Positions 1 to 9,267 of a stretch of 64,000 bases of DNA are shown one piece after another. The DNA is from Litorimonas sp964511495 (lineage in GTDB: Bacteria; Pseudomonadota; Alphaproteobacteria; Caulobacterales; Maricaulaceae): the NCBI GenBank assembly GCA_964511495.1, contig CAZEFT010000007.1, forward strand, positions 1 to 64,000. Direction: 5' to 3'. Each line of letters opens with the position of its first letter. Positions within the stretch are counted from its first letter, which is position 1. The position numbers were made by a program, and so were the translations under genes. Below the pieces are notes generated by a model that was not told the DNA's origin, did no database searches, and was given only the letters and a program-made list of their open reading frames with translations.

Positions 1-60
1 TATCCGTGGTTTACCGCCAACATCCTCACAACCCCGCAGACGCCCACCTTTTTCCGAAGT

Positions 61-132
61 AAACGAAACAGACGAAACAGACAAACGAACGAAACGACAG
101 AGAGAAGCGAAGAAAGAAACAACAGACGAAAA
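61..132. repeat. T-free purine-rich tract
   Basis: These 72 bases contain no T on the + strand and consist mainly of A and G with scattered C, built from loosely repeated gaaac/gacgaaac units. Because all stop codons contain T, all three forward frames are open here by default, so openness is not evidence of coding. It lies upstream of yidD, where alphaproteobacteria often have another gene. A basic C-terminal tail of a truncated protein ending near 162 is possible but unsupported. Confidence 0.5.
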
Positions 133-250
133 TCGAAGCGTAGAATGAGATTAATAAGATGAAAATACCGAAATACCCTGACTAAAACCGCCAACATAAA
201 CTGACACGCAGGTCTTACCTGTTGGGGCGGAAGGCTTTAAAGACAAGCCT

Positions 251-583
251 GTGAAGACGCTTTTCTCATATCCCATGCTTGGCTTGCTTTGGCTGTATCG
301 GCGGTTTGTGTCGCCTTTCTTATCCCTCTTTGGCGTGAAATGCCGTCATTTCCCGTCTTGTTCGGCCTATGCCACCGAAGCGATTAAACGGCACGGCCCT
401 TGGCCGGGCGGATGGATGACAGTGGCGCGATTGCTGCGGTGCCATCCTTTTGAGCGTTTGGGCGGCACAAGTGGGGTTGATAATGTGCCGGAACATATTA
501 CGAAGGCGCCTTTATGGGCGCCGTGGCGATATGGGATTTGGCGCGGCACATATGATGGCCCGAAACAGACGGATAGATCATGA
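251..583 (+). CDS. yidD: YidD family membrane protein insertion efficiency factor
   Basis: Small inner-membrane-associated protein thought to assist YidC/Sec-dependent insertion. The family core is plain: an amphipathic N-terminus with LYRRFVSP, then CRHFPSCSAYA, AIKRHG and ARLLRCHPF with the conserved cysteines. At 110 aa it is slightly longer than the usual 70-90 aa, with a C-terminal extension. The start is GTG; a purine-rich GGCGGAAG lies about 18 bases upstream. Its stop overlaps the thrS start in an ATGA arrangement, suggesting translational coupling. It is not next to rnpA/rpmH, which is normal for alphaproteobacteria. Confidence 0.93.
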   Translation: MKTLFSYPMLGLLWLYRRFVSPFLSLFGVKCRHFPSCSAYATEAIKRHGPWPGGWMTVARLLRCHPFERLGGTSGVDNVPEHITKAPLWAPWRYGIWRGTYDGPKQTDRS

Positions 584-2517
584 CAGTCACTTTGACATTT
601 CCTGATGGCGCGACACGAGACTATGACAGCGGCACCACGGCTATGGCTGTGGCCAAAGGTATTTCCAAAGGTCTGGCAAAGAAAGTTTTAGCGGCAAAAT
701 TGGACGGCGAATTGGTCGATGCCAGCCTGCCGATTGAAGCCGATGCCAAAATCGAATTGGTCACAGCGGACGACCCCGAAGGCTTGGAGCTTATCCGCCA
801 TGATGCAGCTCATGTTCTGGCCGAAGCTGTGCAGGAGCTTTTCCCCGGGACACAAGTCACAATCGGCCCCGTTATTGAAAACGGGTTTTATTATGACTTC
901 TATCGGGATGAGCCTTTTTCCGAAGATGACTTTGCGGCGATTGAGAAAAAAATGGCCTTCATCGTCAATCAAAATAATAAGTTCGAACGCGAGGTTTGGG
1001 ACCGGAATGACGCGATCAAAATGTTCCGCGACATGGGCGAAGAATTTAAAGCGGAACTGATTGAAGATCTGCCCGAAGATGAAACCATCACAATTTACCG
1101 CCAAGGGAAGTGGTTTGACCTCTGCCGTGGCCCGCATTTGCCCAGCACAGGGAAAATCGGCAAGGCGTTTAAATTGATGAAAGTGGCCGGAGCTTATTGG
1201 CGCGGTGATTCTAACAATACGCAATTACAACGGATTTACGGCACGGCGTGGCGCACACAGGAAGAGCTTGATGCGCATCTGCATATGTTGGCCGAAGCCG
1301 AAGCGCGCGACCATCGCCGCTTGGGCCGTCAACTCAACCTGTTCCATATGCAGCCCGAAGCGCAAGGAATGGTGTTCTGGCATGATAATGGTGCGACGCT
1401 CTGGCGTCAGGTGGAGAATTACATTCGCCGTCGCTTGCAAGGAGCAGAGTATCAGGAAGTCAAAACACCGATGCTGATAAATAATAAGCTTTGGCAGGAT
1501 AGCGGCCATTGGGATAAATTTCGTGAGAATATGTTTGTCTCAGAAGTCAGTCATGGCAGCCATGATGAAGTTCATGCGCTCAAGCCCATGAATTGCCCCG
1601 CCCATGTACAAATATTTAATCAGGGCATGAAATCCTATCGTGATTTGCCTCTGCGGATGGCTGAATTTGGATGTTGTCACCGAAATGAGCCAACAGGCGC
1701 TTTGCACGGTATCATGCGCGTACGCGGGTTCACGCAGGATGATGCCCACATTTTCTGTACCGAAGATCAAATCACAGATGAGACAAAGATTTTTATCACT
1801 CTGCTGAAATCCATCTATGAAGACTTTGGTTTTGAAGAACTAAAAGTCAAATTTTCTGATCGTCCTGAAACACGGGCGGGCACGGATGAAACGTGGGACA
1901 AATCCGAAGGTGCATTGATGGAGGCTGTGAAAGCGGCAGATCTCGAGGTTGAGCTAAACCCAGGCGAGGGCGCATTTTATGGCCCAAAACTGGAATTTGT
2001 TTTACGGGATGCCATTGGTCGGGATTGGCAGTGCGGAACATTACAGGTGGATTTTGTGCTGCCTGAACGGTTGGACGCCAACTATATCGGTGAGGATGAT
2101 CAACGTCACCGTCCAGTGATGCTTCATCGTGCGATCTTGGGATCAATGGAGCGCTTCCTCGGTATTTTGATTGAAAATTATGCCGGGCGTTTCCCGCTTT
2201 GGCTCGCCCCGACCCAAGTCGTTGTCGCGACCATTACAGGCAGCGCGGATAGCTATGCCGAAGAGGCCGCAGAGAAAATGCGGGCAGCCGGATTGCGGGT
2301 GGAAACGGATCTGCGTAATGAGAAAATCAATTACAAAATTCGTGAACTCTCTGCAGATCGGAAAATTCCGGTGATCGCCGTTGTCGGTATGAAAGAAGCT
2401 GAGCAAGGCAAGGTCGCACTGCGCCGTTTGGGCAGCCGCGATCAAACCATTCTCGATCTGGACGAAGCTATACAGACTTTATCGCATGAGGCTTTAGCGC
2501 CTGATCTCAAACGCTAA
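580..2517 (+). CDS. thrS: Threonyl-tRNA synthetase
   Basis: Cytoplasmic class II synthetase that charges tRNA-Thr. Domains in order: N-terminal TGS domain (about 1-62), the editing/SAD domain (about 65-230, with the conserved DLCRGPHLPSTG segment), the class II catalytic core with Zn-binding and motif 2/3 segments (MNCPAHVQIF, FRNEPSG-like CHRNEPTGALHG, HRAILGSMERF), and an anticodon-binding domain (from about 535). Length 645 aa matches full-length bacterial ThrRS. It overlaps yidD by 4 bases. No T-box or leader is visible. Confidence 0.98.
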   Translation: MTVTLTFPDGATRDYDSGTTAMAVAKGISKGLAKKVLAAKLDGELVDASLPIEADAKIELVTADDPEGLELIRHDAAHVLAEAVQELFPGTQVTIGPVIENGFYYDFYRDEPFSEDDFAAIEKKMAFIVNQNNKFEREVWDRNDAIKMFRDMGEEFKAELIEDLPEDETITIYRQGKWFDLCRGPHLPSTGKIGKAFKLMKVAGAYWRGDSNNTQLQRIYGTAWRTQEELDAHLHMLAEAEARDHRRLGRQLNLFHMQPEAQGMVFWHDNGATLWRQVENYIRRRLQGAEYQEVKTPMLINNKLWQDSGHWDKFRENMFVSEVSHGSHDEVHALKPMNCPAHVQIFNQGMKSYRDLPLRMAEFGCCHRNEPTGALHGIMRVRGFTQDDAHIFCTEDQITDETKIFITLLKSIYEDFGFEELKVKFSDRPETRAGTDETWDKSEGALMEAVKAADLEVELNPGEGAFYGPKLEFVLRDAIGRDWQCGTLQVDFVLPERLDANYIGEDDQRHRPVMLHRAILGSMERFLGILIENYAGRFPLWLAPTQVVVATITGSADSYAEEAAEKMRAAGLRVETDLRNEKINYKIRELSADRKIPVIAVVGMKEAEQGKVALRRLGSRDQTILDLDEAIQTLSHEALAPDLKR

Positions 2518-2557
2518 TAGTCTTGCGGGACGTTAAATCGGCTTACGGGTCGGGGGC

Positions 2558-4282
2558 TTATTCGCAAGCGATGACTTGAAGAACGCGGAGATCAACTTCA
2601 TTCCCGCGCGAATAATTCACACCGTCGACGCGAAATAGTGTCCGGGTGCAGGCTTTTTGCGCCTTTTGTGCCGTTTGGAAACGCGCCCAGCCTTGCCCTT
2701 TTTTATGGAGGGTATCGACGATAAATATCCGTCCTTCCGTCCAAGTTTCAGCTGTGTTCAAATCGATCTGTTCTCCTAATCTGACCTCTTTGCCGAAATG
2801 ATAAACAAGGCTCGGTTCGGTGAAATTAAGCGCTTGCACAACGTCCCCCCCTTGACGGGGCAGAGGCAGGTTTTGTTCCTCAAATCCGTTGGTCAAACGA
2901 TCGGCCAAACGAAAATCCGTCAAGTTTGGAAGGACGAGGCTATAAGCTGTCGCATTCAGAATAATTCCGCAAAGCCCTGCGGAGAGAAGGGCCGTTTTCA
3001 TCCGTCGACGCCAAATCGATATTGCTGCGATAGTCGCGGCGAGTCCGCCCACAGCGCAGCTGGCGTAAATCATCACTATCGGGGCCGCCTCACTATAGAG
3101 CGAGAGGGTGTAAAGAAGCGCCGCAATAATAGCCCCGCTCAAGAGAAGGAATATCAACGCGCTGATGCGGCGGGATGTTCTGAACTCATCATTTTTGTGT
3201 AATGCCGTGACGGTTAATCCGAATAACAAGCAAAGCGCGGGGAAAAGCGGTAGGGAGTAATGCGGTAACTTGGTCGGCATAAGCTCGATCACAATCCAAT
3301 AGGGAATGATCCACGCTACGCAGAGCCGTGTTAATTTAGCGAAGCGGTCATCAGAGCATGTCTGATGTTTGAGAGCATGGACCGTATAAATGATGACGGG
3401 CAAGAGCAGCAGCGAGGCAGGCCAAAATGTCAAATGTAGAAAGCCAAGGTGATAGCCGGGCGGCCCGGGATGGCTTTCTTGGGCGCTCACAATCTTACCG
3501 CCCAAATCATGACCGAGGCTTTCAGTGAAAAATACGCCATGGGTTTCTATCCCAATCGCAACCGCCCAAGGGATGAAAAGAAGGAGTGAGGCTATAATCG
3601 CCGGAATATTGATGAGTTGACGAATACCGTAACCGCGCTTCTCCCAAATCAGAAGCCCCGTGCAGGTCAGCGCTATCAATGTCGGCACAATAGGACCCTT
3701 CACAAGAATGGAGCCGCCAAAGGCGAGCCAAAAAACCCAGACCGCTGGGCGCGCTTTCCACAGAGATAAGCCTGAAGGTGTGTGACGAATATGAGCGAGC
3801 GATGCGAAACATAGCGCTGCGAGTCCGCACAGCACGGCATCGGTTTTGGCAATATGGCTTTCAAACACCATCATCATGGAGAGCGCCAAAGCGGCAGCTC
3901 CGATAAAGGCAGACTCTCGCCCGATAAGTTTGGCCCCGCCCCAATAAGTCGCCAAAACGGCCAATAAGGCTCCCAACACAGAAGGCAGGCGTTGCACCCA
4001 AATTTTACGTTCACCCTCAGCGGAGAAAATTTTGATGGCCGCTGTTTGCAGCCAATAAATACCGGCGGGTTTTTTGTTTCGCGCTTCATCTTGGAAACGA
4101 ATATTCAGCAGGTCGCCGCTTTCCGCCATTTGCACACTGGCTTGGGCAAATCGGGCTTCATCTCGGTCGATAACGGATAAGCCTGACAGGCCGGGCAAGG
4201 AAACGGCCATAACGATCAGGGCTAATATGAAAGCCTGCCATTTCGGGGGAAATGGTATTAGGGATGTCTCCGCGCTCCGCAT
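2558..4282 (-). CDS. ArnT-like glycosyltransferase (GT39/GT83 family)
   Basis: Polytopic membrane glycosyltransferase that would use a polyprenyl-phosphate-linked sugar as donor on the outer face of the inner membrane. The N-terminal LSVIDRDEARFAQAS motif with its acidic residues and the YWLQTAAIKIF segment are typical of ArnT/PMT-like enzymes, followed by about ten hydrophobic helices and a soluble C-terminal domain. I start at the internal ATG at 4282; a GTG at 4357 would add 25 polar residues. It is transcribed divergently from a polyprenyl-phosphate sugar synthase, the usual partner that makes its donor. Sugar and acceptor (lipid A, glycan or protein) cannot be told from sequence. Confidence 0.85.
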   Translation of the reverse strand: MRSAETSLIPFPPKWQAFILALIVMAVSLPGLSGLSVIDRDEARFAQASVQMAESGDLLNIRFQDEARNKKPAGIYWLQTAAIKIFSAEGERKIWVQRLPSVLGALLAVLATYWGGAKLIGRESAFIGAAALALSMMMVFESHIAKTDAVLCGLAALCFASLAHIRHTPSGLSLWKARPAVWVFWLAFGGSILVKGPIVPTLIALTCTGLLIWEKRGYGIRQLINIPAIIASLLLFIPWAVAIGIETHGVFFTESLGHDLGGKIVSAQESHPGPPGYHLGFLHLTFWPASLLLLPVIIYTVHALKHQTCSDDRFAKLTRLCVAWIIPYWIVIELMPTKLPHYSLPLFPALCLLFGLTVTALHKNDEFRTSRRISALIFLLLSGAIIAALLYTLSLYSEAAPIVMIYASCAVGGLAATIAAISIWRRRMKTALLSAGLCGIILNATAYSLVLPNLTDFRLADRLTNGFEEQNLPLPRQGGDVVQALNFTEPSLVYHFGKEVRLGEQIDLNTAETWTEGRIFIVDTLHKKGQGWARFQTAQKAQKACTRTLFRVDGVNYSRGNEVDLRVLQVIACE

Positions 4283-4466
4283 AAATCCGTCATAGCGCAG
4301 AGCCCTCTGTTCTGTCGCCTGAATTTTTGTGTCAAAGTTACATCCTCGTTTATGCACAAGGTTTTATCATAACCGCTCATCAGGGCGTTACAATTCGCCA
4401 TGGTCTGTGATGGAAATGACGGCGTTTGAGAATTGAAAGCCTTCGCCCCTCATGCGAAAGGGAACT

Positions 4467-5225
4467 ATGTCAGTGAAATCAACACAGAACGCCCCTCATG
4501 ACGACCCGCAATTTTCGGTGGTTGTCCCGGTTTATAATGAGGCGGAGAATGTCAGCCAGCTTGTCGCGGAAATCGCCGAGGCGTTATCCGGAACGGCTTA
4601 TGAAATGATCTTTGTCAATGATGCGAGCACGGATGATACGGCTTCTGTTTTAACGGATCTGAAAAAGACCTATCCGGCTTTGCGAGTTCTGAGCCACCGC
4701 GCCAATGCGGGCCAATCCCGTGCCTTGCGAAGCGGAATTCTGGCGGCCAAATCTGAATTGATCGGAACATTGGACGGAGACGGACAAAATAACCCTGCTG
4801 ACCTGCCGACATTAAGAGACCAAATTCAACGCTCTGATGCATCCGAAACGCTCATGTTGGTGGGGGGGCGCCGCGTAGGACGTCAGGATAGCCAAGCCAA
4901 ATTATGGGCATCGAAATGGGCGAACGGCATTCGTAAAAGGCTGCTCAAGGATGAAGCGGATGATACCGGATGCGGCATTAAAGTGTTCAAGCGGGAGGCT
5001 TTTTTAAGACTGCCCTATTTTGACCATATCCACCGTTACATTCCGGCGCTCATGTTACGCGAAGGCTATGCAATTGAATTCGCGGATGTCAGTCACAGAG
5101 CCCGAATGGCCGGCGTTTCGAAATATACCAATTTGGGTCGTTTAATAGTGTCATTTTCCGATATGCGTGGCGTCATGTGGCTCAATAAACGGGCGCGGAA
5201 CCCGCAAGGTTGGGACGAGCTTTAG
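4467..5225 (+). CDS. Glycosyltransferase family 2, polyprenyl-phosphate sugar synthase type
   Basis: GT-A fold enzyme of the Dpm1/ArnC type, expected to move a sugar from a nucleotide donor onto undecaprenyl phosphate. Visible motifs are FSVVVPVYNEAENV at the N-terminus, VNDASTDDT and the metal-binding TLDGDGQN, with a D-TGCG-KVF stretch further on. The two or more C-terminal membrane helices of ArnC are absent, so it resembles soluble Dpm1. The start at 4467 is preferred because AAAGGGA sits just upstream; 4452 is an alternative. The divergent ArnT-like gene is the probable consumer of its product. Confidence 0.88.
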   Translation: MSVKSTQNAPHDDPQFSVVVPVYNEAENVSQLVAEIAEALSGTAYEMIFVNDASTDDTASVLTDLKKTYPALRVLSHRANAGQSRALRSGILAAKSELIGTLDGDGQNNPADLPTLRDQIQRSDASETLMLVGGRRVGRQDSQAKLWASKWANGIRKRLLKDEADDTGCGIKVFKREAFLRLPYFDHIHRYIPALMLREGYAIEFADVSHRARMAGVSKYTNLGRLIVSFSDMRGVMWLNKRARNPQGWDEL

Positions 5226-5372
5226 TCTCTGGGAAAGGGTCGCTGAAGCTGTCACGAGAATCTGCCTCTCAATTGATGATTTTCCACAAACTCTGATGCA
5301 GAAATTTCACGAAAACACCCCTGTGTTAACCTTTTGCAAGCCATTATCCTTTAGAAAGTTTTAAGCTTTGAA

Positions 5373-5398
5373 GCGGGACGATTCGCCCGCCTTGTTTT
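5373..5398 (+). terminator. Possible weak terminator before the 143-aa membrane protein gene
   Basis: GCGGG and CCCGC arms separated by eight bases are followed by CTTGTTTTA. It lies 147 bases past the GT2 stop and directly before the ribosome site of the next gene, so it could equally be a leader hairpin. Confidence 0.35.
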
Positions 5399-5415
5399 AT
5401 GAGGAGTGATCAGAG

Positions 5416-5847
5416 ATGCGGTTCTTTCTCGTCTTTCCCCTCATGGTCATCCCCGTTGCCCTTTATAATATCGTAGCGATAAGCGGTTCGACATTTGCGA
5501 CGGCTGAACAAGTTCGCGCCCGTCTGGATCAGGATTTCCTCGCGGTCGAAATGCTCTCCGGATCGCTTTGGTTGATTACGCCCGGTCATATGTTGATTGC
5601 CTTGTCCCTCTTGATGTTGTTTTTCGAGTTAATCAAATCGACGGGAATTGATCATTCCGCCGTCATGAACCACGCCTTTTCCATGTTGCTTTTCATCGTC
5701 TGTTTGGTGGAATTTTTGATGTTTCCGGCTTTCGGTACCTCAGTCTTCTTCTTAATCGGGCTTATGGCCCTATTGGATGTGATGGCCGGATTCATGGTGA
5801 CGATTGCGAGTGCGCGACGCGACTTTGCCATTTCGGATGGGGGTTGA
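5416..5847 (+). CDS. Small integral membrane protein of unknown function
   Basis: I do not recognise a family. The 143-aa product has four strongly hydrophobic segments (about residues 1-22, 52-75, 88-108 and 112-132) and short polar loops, so it should be a four-helix inner-membrane protein. A good ribosome site (GAGGAG) lies 10 bases before the ATG. It precedes the EAL-domain gene on the same strand with a 61-base gap; no functional link can be claimed. Confidence 0.7.
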   Translation: MRFFLVFPLMVIPVALYNIVAISGSTFATAEQVRARLDQDFLAVEMLSGSLWLITPGHMLIALSLLMLFFELIKSTGIDHSAVMNHAFSMLLFIVCLVEFLMFPAFGTSVFFLIGLMALLDVMAGFMVTIASARRDFAISDGG

Positions 5848-5908
5848 GTCGGCGTGTTAGAGCTGCTCCACGCTGACATGCCTTCACCGCGTTCAAGACT
5901 GTTTTCGC

Positions 5909-7639
5909 ATGGCTGAAACTATCACGGATATTATGGCTCAACGTCATCAGACTGTAGAAGCCGAGAATTCAGAGCAGTTTTTTGATAAGACCTTCTCCTC
6001 CGCTCGCGATGACCGGGATTTGGGTTTTGATTTGTTACACGCCTGTGCTTTCCGTCTTAGGGACGAAACACTGGATTGGACTTCTCCCGAACAGGCTTGC
6101 GCTCTTTTGCGCTTGCCACCGCATCTTTTACCCAAACACTGGGCACAATGGCAAAACTTCATTGTTGAAGATGATCGTGCAGGCGTTGAAAAAGCCTGTC
6201 GGTCTTTATCTTGGGAAGGGGCCAAAGCGACGACACAATTCCGGATTAAAAATGCTGATGATGAGAGCCGCTATTTAGAGCTGTCTTTACTGTGTCAGGA
6301 TAGAGAAGCGGATTTGAAATTCGGCGTTTTGCGGGACGTGTCTAAAGACCGGGAACGTTTGGAGCGTGCCGCGAAGCTATCGGGTTCTGATCCTTTGACG
6401 GGGTTGGCAAATAAACGTCACTTCATGGAGTCGGTCGACCAGTTGGCCCTGATGGCACACCGTTTAAAATCCGAAGGTTATCTCTTTCGACTTCATCTAA
6501 AAAACCTTGAGGCCATTCACCAAATTTATGGACCGCAGTCGGGCGAGGCTGTCGTGCGGGCTTTTGCGGAACGTTTGCAGCTTGTCATTCATTCGCCGGA
6601 TTGCGCCGGGCGTGAAGTCGATGGAGATTTCTTCATCGCCGTATTGGGGATAAGCGGGATGGATGGAGATCCGAATGTCCTCGGCAAACGCCTTAAACTG
6701 GCTTTGTCTGAACGCAGTTATGTTACGCCACAGGGAAAGATCAAATTACAATTAGATGTGTCATACACACTGTTTCCAAAGAATAACCGAACTGTGGAAA
6801 CTCTCTTGGCCCAAACGGCGCGCTCGCTTGAAGTCAAGACAGATGAGCCTGTCTCGGCTTACAAACCGATTATGGGCCTCCCGAAACTGCGTTCAGAGCA
6901 AAGGCTTAGCGCAGATGATATCAAAGCCGCCCTTAATGAAGACCGTATTGCCTTGGCTTATCAACCGATTATTGCCGCGCGCAGTGGGGCCTTGTCTCAC
7001 TATGAGTGCTTGCTGCGTTTGCGTCAGGCGAATGGCGAACTGGAAAGCGCCGGCAAACTTATCATGGCGGCTGAAAAATTGGGTGTCGTGAACCTATTGG
7101 ATTTGCGGGCCTTACAGATCGCCAAAGCACAGTTGAACGATCGCTCGGATTTGCGGGTGTCTCTGAATGTTTCCGCCGAAACCGTGAAGGACAAGGCGAC
7201 GGCGCAAGATTATCTCGCGGCTTTGGAAGCACTAGGCGCCCATGCCGAGCGGGTTACTCTGGAACTCACAGAAACGGCGACGCTCAATGATCCCTCACTG
7301 GCTGCGGAATTTGCGAATGAAGCGCGGGCTCTGGGGTGCGATTTTGCGATTGATGATTTTGGATCTGGTCATACGAGTTTCCGAAATCTCATGGCGATTG
7401 AAGCGGAGACTATCAAAATTGACGGCAGCCATGTGCGGGGTATCTCAACACACCCCCATATGCAGAGCTTTGTCCGCATGATGGTCGATTTGGCGCAAAC
7501 CTTCTCTGTCAACACTGTGGCGGAAATGGTCGAAGACCCGGCCGATGCGGCCTTGTTGCGGCGCTTGGGCGTGGATTATTTCCAAGGTTATCTCTTCGGC
7601 CTGCCGCAAAGCGAGCCGTCTTATTCCCGCGCCGAATAG
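5909..7639 (+). CDS. EAL-domain c-di-GMP phosphodiesterase with degenerate GGDEF domain
   Basis: Cytoplasmic c-di-GMP turnover protein with no membrane segment. An N-terminal PAS-like region (about 35-155) precedes a GGDEF domain starting at DPLTGLANKR (161-170) whose signature is VDGDF instead of GGDEF (about 237-241), so cyclase activity is unlikely. The EAL domain (about 335-570) begins with ECL in place of EAL but keeps the catalytic landmarks: LNVSAE, ELTE, the DDFGSG metal loop, KIDG, AEMVED and YFQGYLFG. The likely role is phosphodiesterase with the dead GGDEF as a GTP sensor. Context gives no target process. Confidence 0.9.
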   Translation: MAETITDIMAQRHQTVEAENSEQFFDKTFSSARDDRDLGFDLLHACAFRLRDETLDWTSPEQACALLRLPPHLLPKHWAQWQNFIVEDDRAGVEKACRSLSWEGAKATTQFRIKNADDESRYLELSLLCQDREADLKFGVLRDVSKDRERLERAAKLSGSDPLTGLANKRHFMESVDQLALMAHRLKSEGYLFRLHLKNLEAIHQIYGPQSGEAVVRAFAERLQLVIHSPDCAGREVDGDFFIAVLGISGMDGDPNVLGKRLKLALSERSYVTPQGKIKLQLDVSYTLFPKNNRTVETLLAQTARSLEVKTDEPVSAYKPIMGLPKLRSEQRLSADDIKAALNEDRIALAYQPIIAARSGALSHYECLLRLRQANGELESAGKLIMAAEKLGVVNLLDLRALQIAKAQLNDRSDLRVSLNVSAETVKDKATAQDYLAALEALGAHAERVTLELTETATLNDPSLAAEFANEARALGCDFAIDDFGSGHTSFRNLMAIEAETIKIDGSHVRGISTHPHMQSFVRMMVDLAQTFSVNTVAEMVEDPADAALLRRLGVDYFQGYLFGLPQSEPSYSRAE

Positions 7640-7676
7640 TCTTTGTGAAGCTAGCTGTTTCGGCTAAAACAAGGTT

Positions 7677-8432
7677 GTGAGAGAGAGCGTCCTCAAACTT
7701 GAAAAATTCTATGCCAGCCCCTTGGGTGAAGCGGCGCGAGATATGGCAGGGCGGCGTTTGAAATCGCTTTGGCCAGATTTATCGGGTCGAAATGTTTTGG
7801 GCTTTGGGTTTTGCGGCCCCTATTTGGAACCTTATCAGGCCAGTGCCAATCGCGTGATTTTGGCCATGCCGGGCGGGCAGGGTGCTTTGGCGCAAAAGGG
7901 GAAAAGGGGCGTGATGACCTGCTTGACCGAGGAGGATTGCTTGCCTTTTTCCGACTCTACTTTCGATACAATTTTATGCGTACACGGCGTTGAAGAGACC
8001 CCGAGCCTAAATGATTTGATGAGCGAATTATGGCGCGTGTGTCGCCCGGAAGGACATATTGTCATAATTGCCTCCAATCGTGCAGGTTTATGGGCCCGCT
8101 CGGATAAGAGCCCGTTCGGGGCGGGGAGGCCGTTCTCGCGCACGCAAATCCGGTCAGCTATGCGGGATGTCGGATTCCATCCAACAATCTGGTCGGGGGC
8201 GCTTTATGCTCCCCCTTTGAAAGCGTTTGCGAAAGGCCGATTATTGCGCGGATCTGAACAATTCGGCGAAACGGTCTGGCCGGGATTTTCCGGTTTGATT
8301 TTGGTGGAAGGCGTGAAACGTCTTTATATTGAGCCGAAACGTCTTGAAAAATCTAAATCTCTGGTCGCTGTCCCACGTTTTGGAAGCTCTCCCATTGCCA
8401 ACCGAACCTCATCCACGCATAGAGAGATTTAA
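7677..8432 (+). CDS. Class I SAM-dependent methyltransferase
   Basis: Rossmann-fold methyltransferase, substrate unknown. The region NVLGFGFCGPYLEPY corresponds to motif I in a diverged form, followed by LPFSDSTFDTILCVHGVEE (motif II/III) and an LxEL-RVCRPEGHIVII strand typical of Methyltransf_11. Start is GTG. In related alphaproteobacteria this gene commonly lies beside aromatic amino acid genes, as here: it ends 14 bases before the chorismate mutase start. The C-terminal 60 residues are basic and not part of the fold. Confidence 0.83.
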   Translation: MRESVLKLEKFYASPLGEAARDMAGRRLKSLWPDLSGRNVLGFGFCGPYLEPYQASANRVILAMPGGQGALAQKGKRGVMTCLTEEDCLPFSDSTFDTILCVHGVEETPSLNDLMSELWRVCRPEGHIVIIASNRAGLWARSDKSPFGAGRPFSRTQIRSAMRDVGFHPTIWSGALYAPPLKAFAKGRLLRGSEQFGETVWPGFSGLILVEGVKRLYIEPKRLEKSKSLVAVPRFGSSPIANRTSSTHREI

Positions 8433-8446
8433 GGGTGGGGGATGCC

Positions 8447-9199
8447 ATGAAAGACATCACGGATATTCATCAAGTGCGGGCAGAAATTGACCGCGTTGAT
8501 AAAGCGCTGCTGCAATTAATTGCCGAGCGGCTAGAGTTATCCAATGCCGTGCGACGTGCTAAATCCGGCGTGCGTGTTTGGCGTCCATCCCGCGAAGACA
8601 GCCATGTACGGGAATTGGCGGCGGCGACGTCTGATACGCCACGACCATTAGTCAGTCGTATTTGGGCAGAATTGATGAGCGCGAGCTTGGCGATGCAAGG
8701 CCCGATGGGATTGCATGTTGCCTTGGAAAGTGACTCGATGGCGTCACTGACATTGGTGCGGGACCGGTTCGGGGCGTCCATCCCAACTTATACCTATCCC
8801 ACAGCTAGCAGTGCCTTGGCGGCCACTTACGCCGATCCGGAAGGTGTCGCAGTTCTGCCTGCACCGGGTGGAATGCAAACATGGTGGACGGCGTTGGGAC
8901 CGGGCGGAGCCATGTCGGATATGCATATTCTGGCAGGGTTACCGCGCACGGGCGTATTAGATTGGCCCATGGCTGTGGCTGTGGCAACGGCAGATATTCA
9001 ACCTTCAGGGAATGATGATACGCTGATTATTTGCCGGGCGGATTTGCGCGCGATTAATTCCGAGGCGGAGAAGCGGGCTGAGGCCGGAGATTTCTATCTC
9101 TTTACCCTTCCCGGATTTTTTGAATCGGTTCCGAAAGATGTATCAAACCTTGATCCTTCCGCCAAAATAATCGGTGCGTTGCCGCGACCAATCGGTTAA
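8447..9199 (+). CDS. Chorismate mutase with C-terminal prephenate-dehydratase-like extension
   Basis: The first 90 residues form an AroQ-type chorismate mutase: VRAEIDRVDKALLQLIAERL, then an RRAK lysine segment and the second helix ending before MQGPMGLH. It would convert chorismate to prephenate. The remaining 160 residues, beginning MGLHVALES, look like a shrunken periplasmic-binding-like fold of the prephenate dehydratase kind, without a recognisable catalytic TRF motif. I prefer ATG 8447, which has a GGGTGGGGG ribosome site, over GTG 8435. The next gene, 68 bases on, encodes the prephenate dehydrogenase, so the pair serves tyrosine synthesis. Confidence 0.85.
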   Translation: MKDITDIHQVRAEIDRVDKALLQLIAERLELSNAVRRAKSGVRVWRPSREDSHVRELAAATSDTPRPLVSRIWAELMSASLAMQGPMGLHVALESDSMASLTLVRDRFGASIPTYTYPTASSALAATYADPEGVAVLPAPGGMQTWWTALGPGGAMSDMHILAGLPRTGVLDWPMAVAVATADIQPSGNDDTLIICRADLRAINSEAEKRAEAGDFYLFTLPGFFESVPKDVSNLDPSAKIIGALPRPIG

Positions 9200-9267
9200 G
9201 GCCCCATTTAATTTAAAGGGCGTCATTTGATTTAACGCCATTCTGCGGATGATGCGGACATAATATT

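Noticed and set aside
688..1224. 178-codon frame antisense to thrS
   Set aside because: Shadow of the ThrRS coding sequence with no family match.
5167..5364. 65-codon frame at the end of the GT2 gene
   Set aside because: Overlaps the GT2 C-terminus in another frame and lacks a ribosome site or family features.
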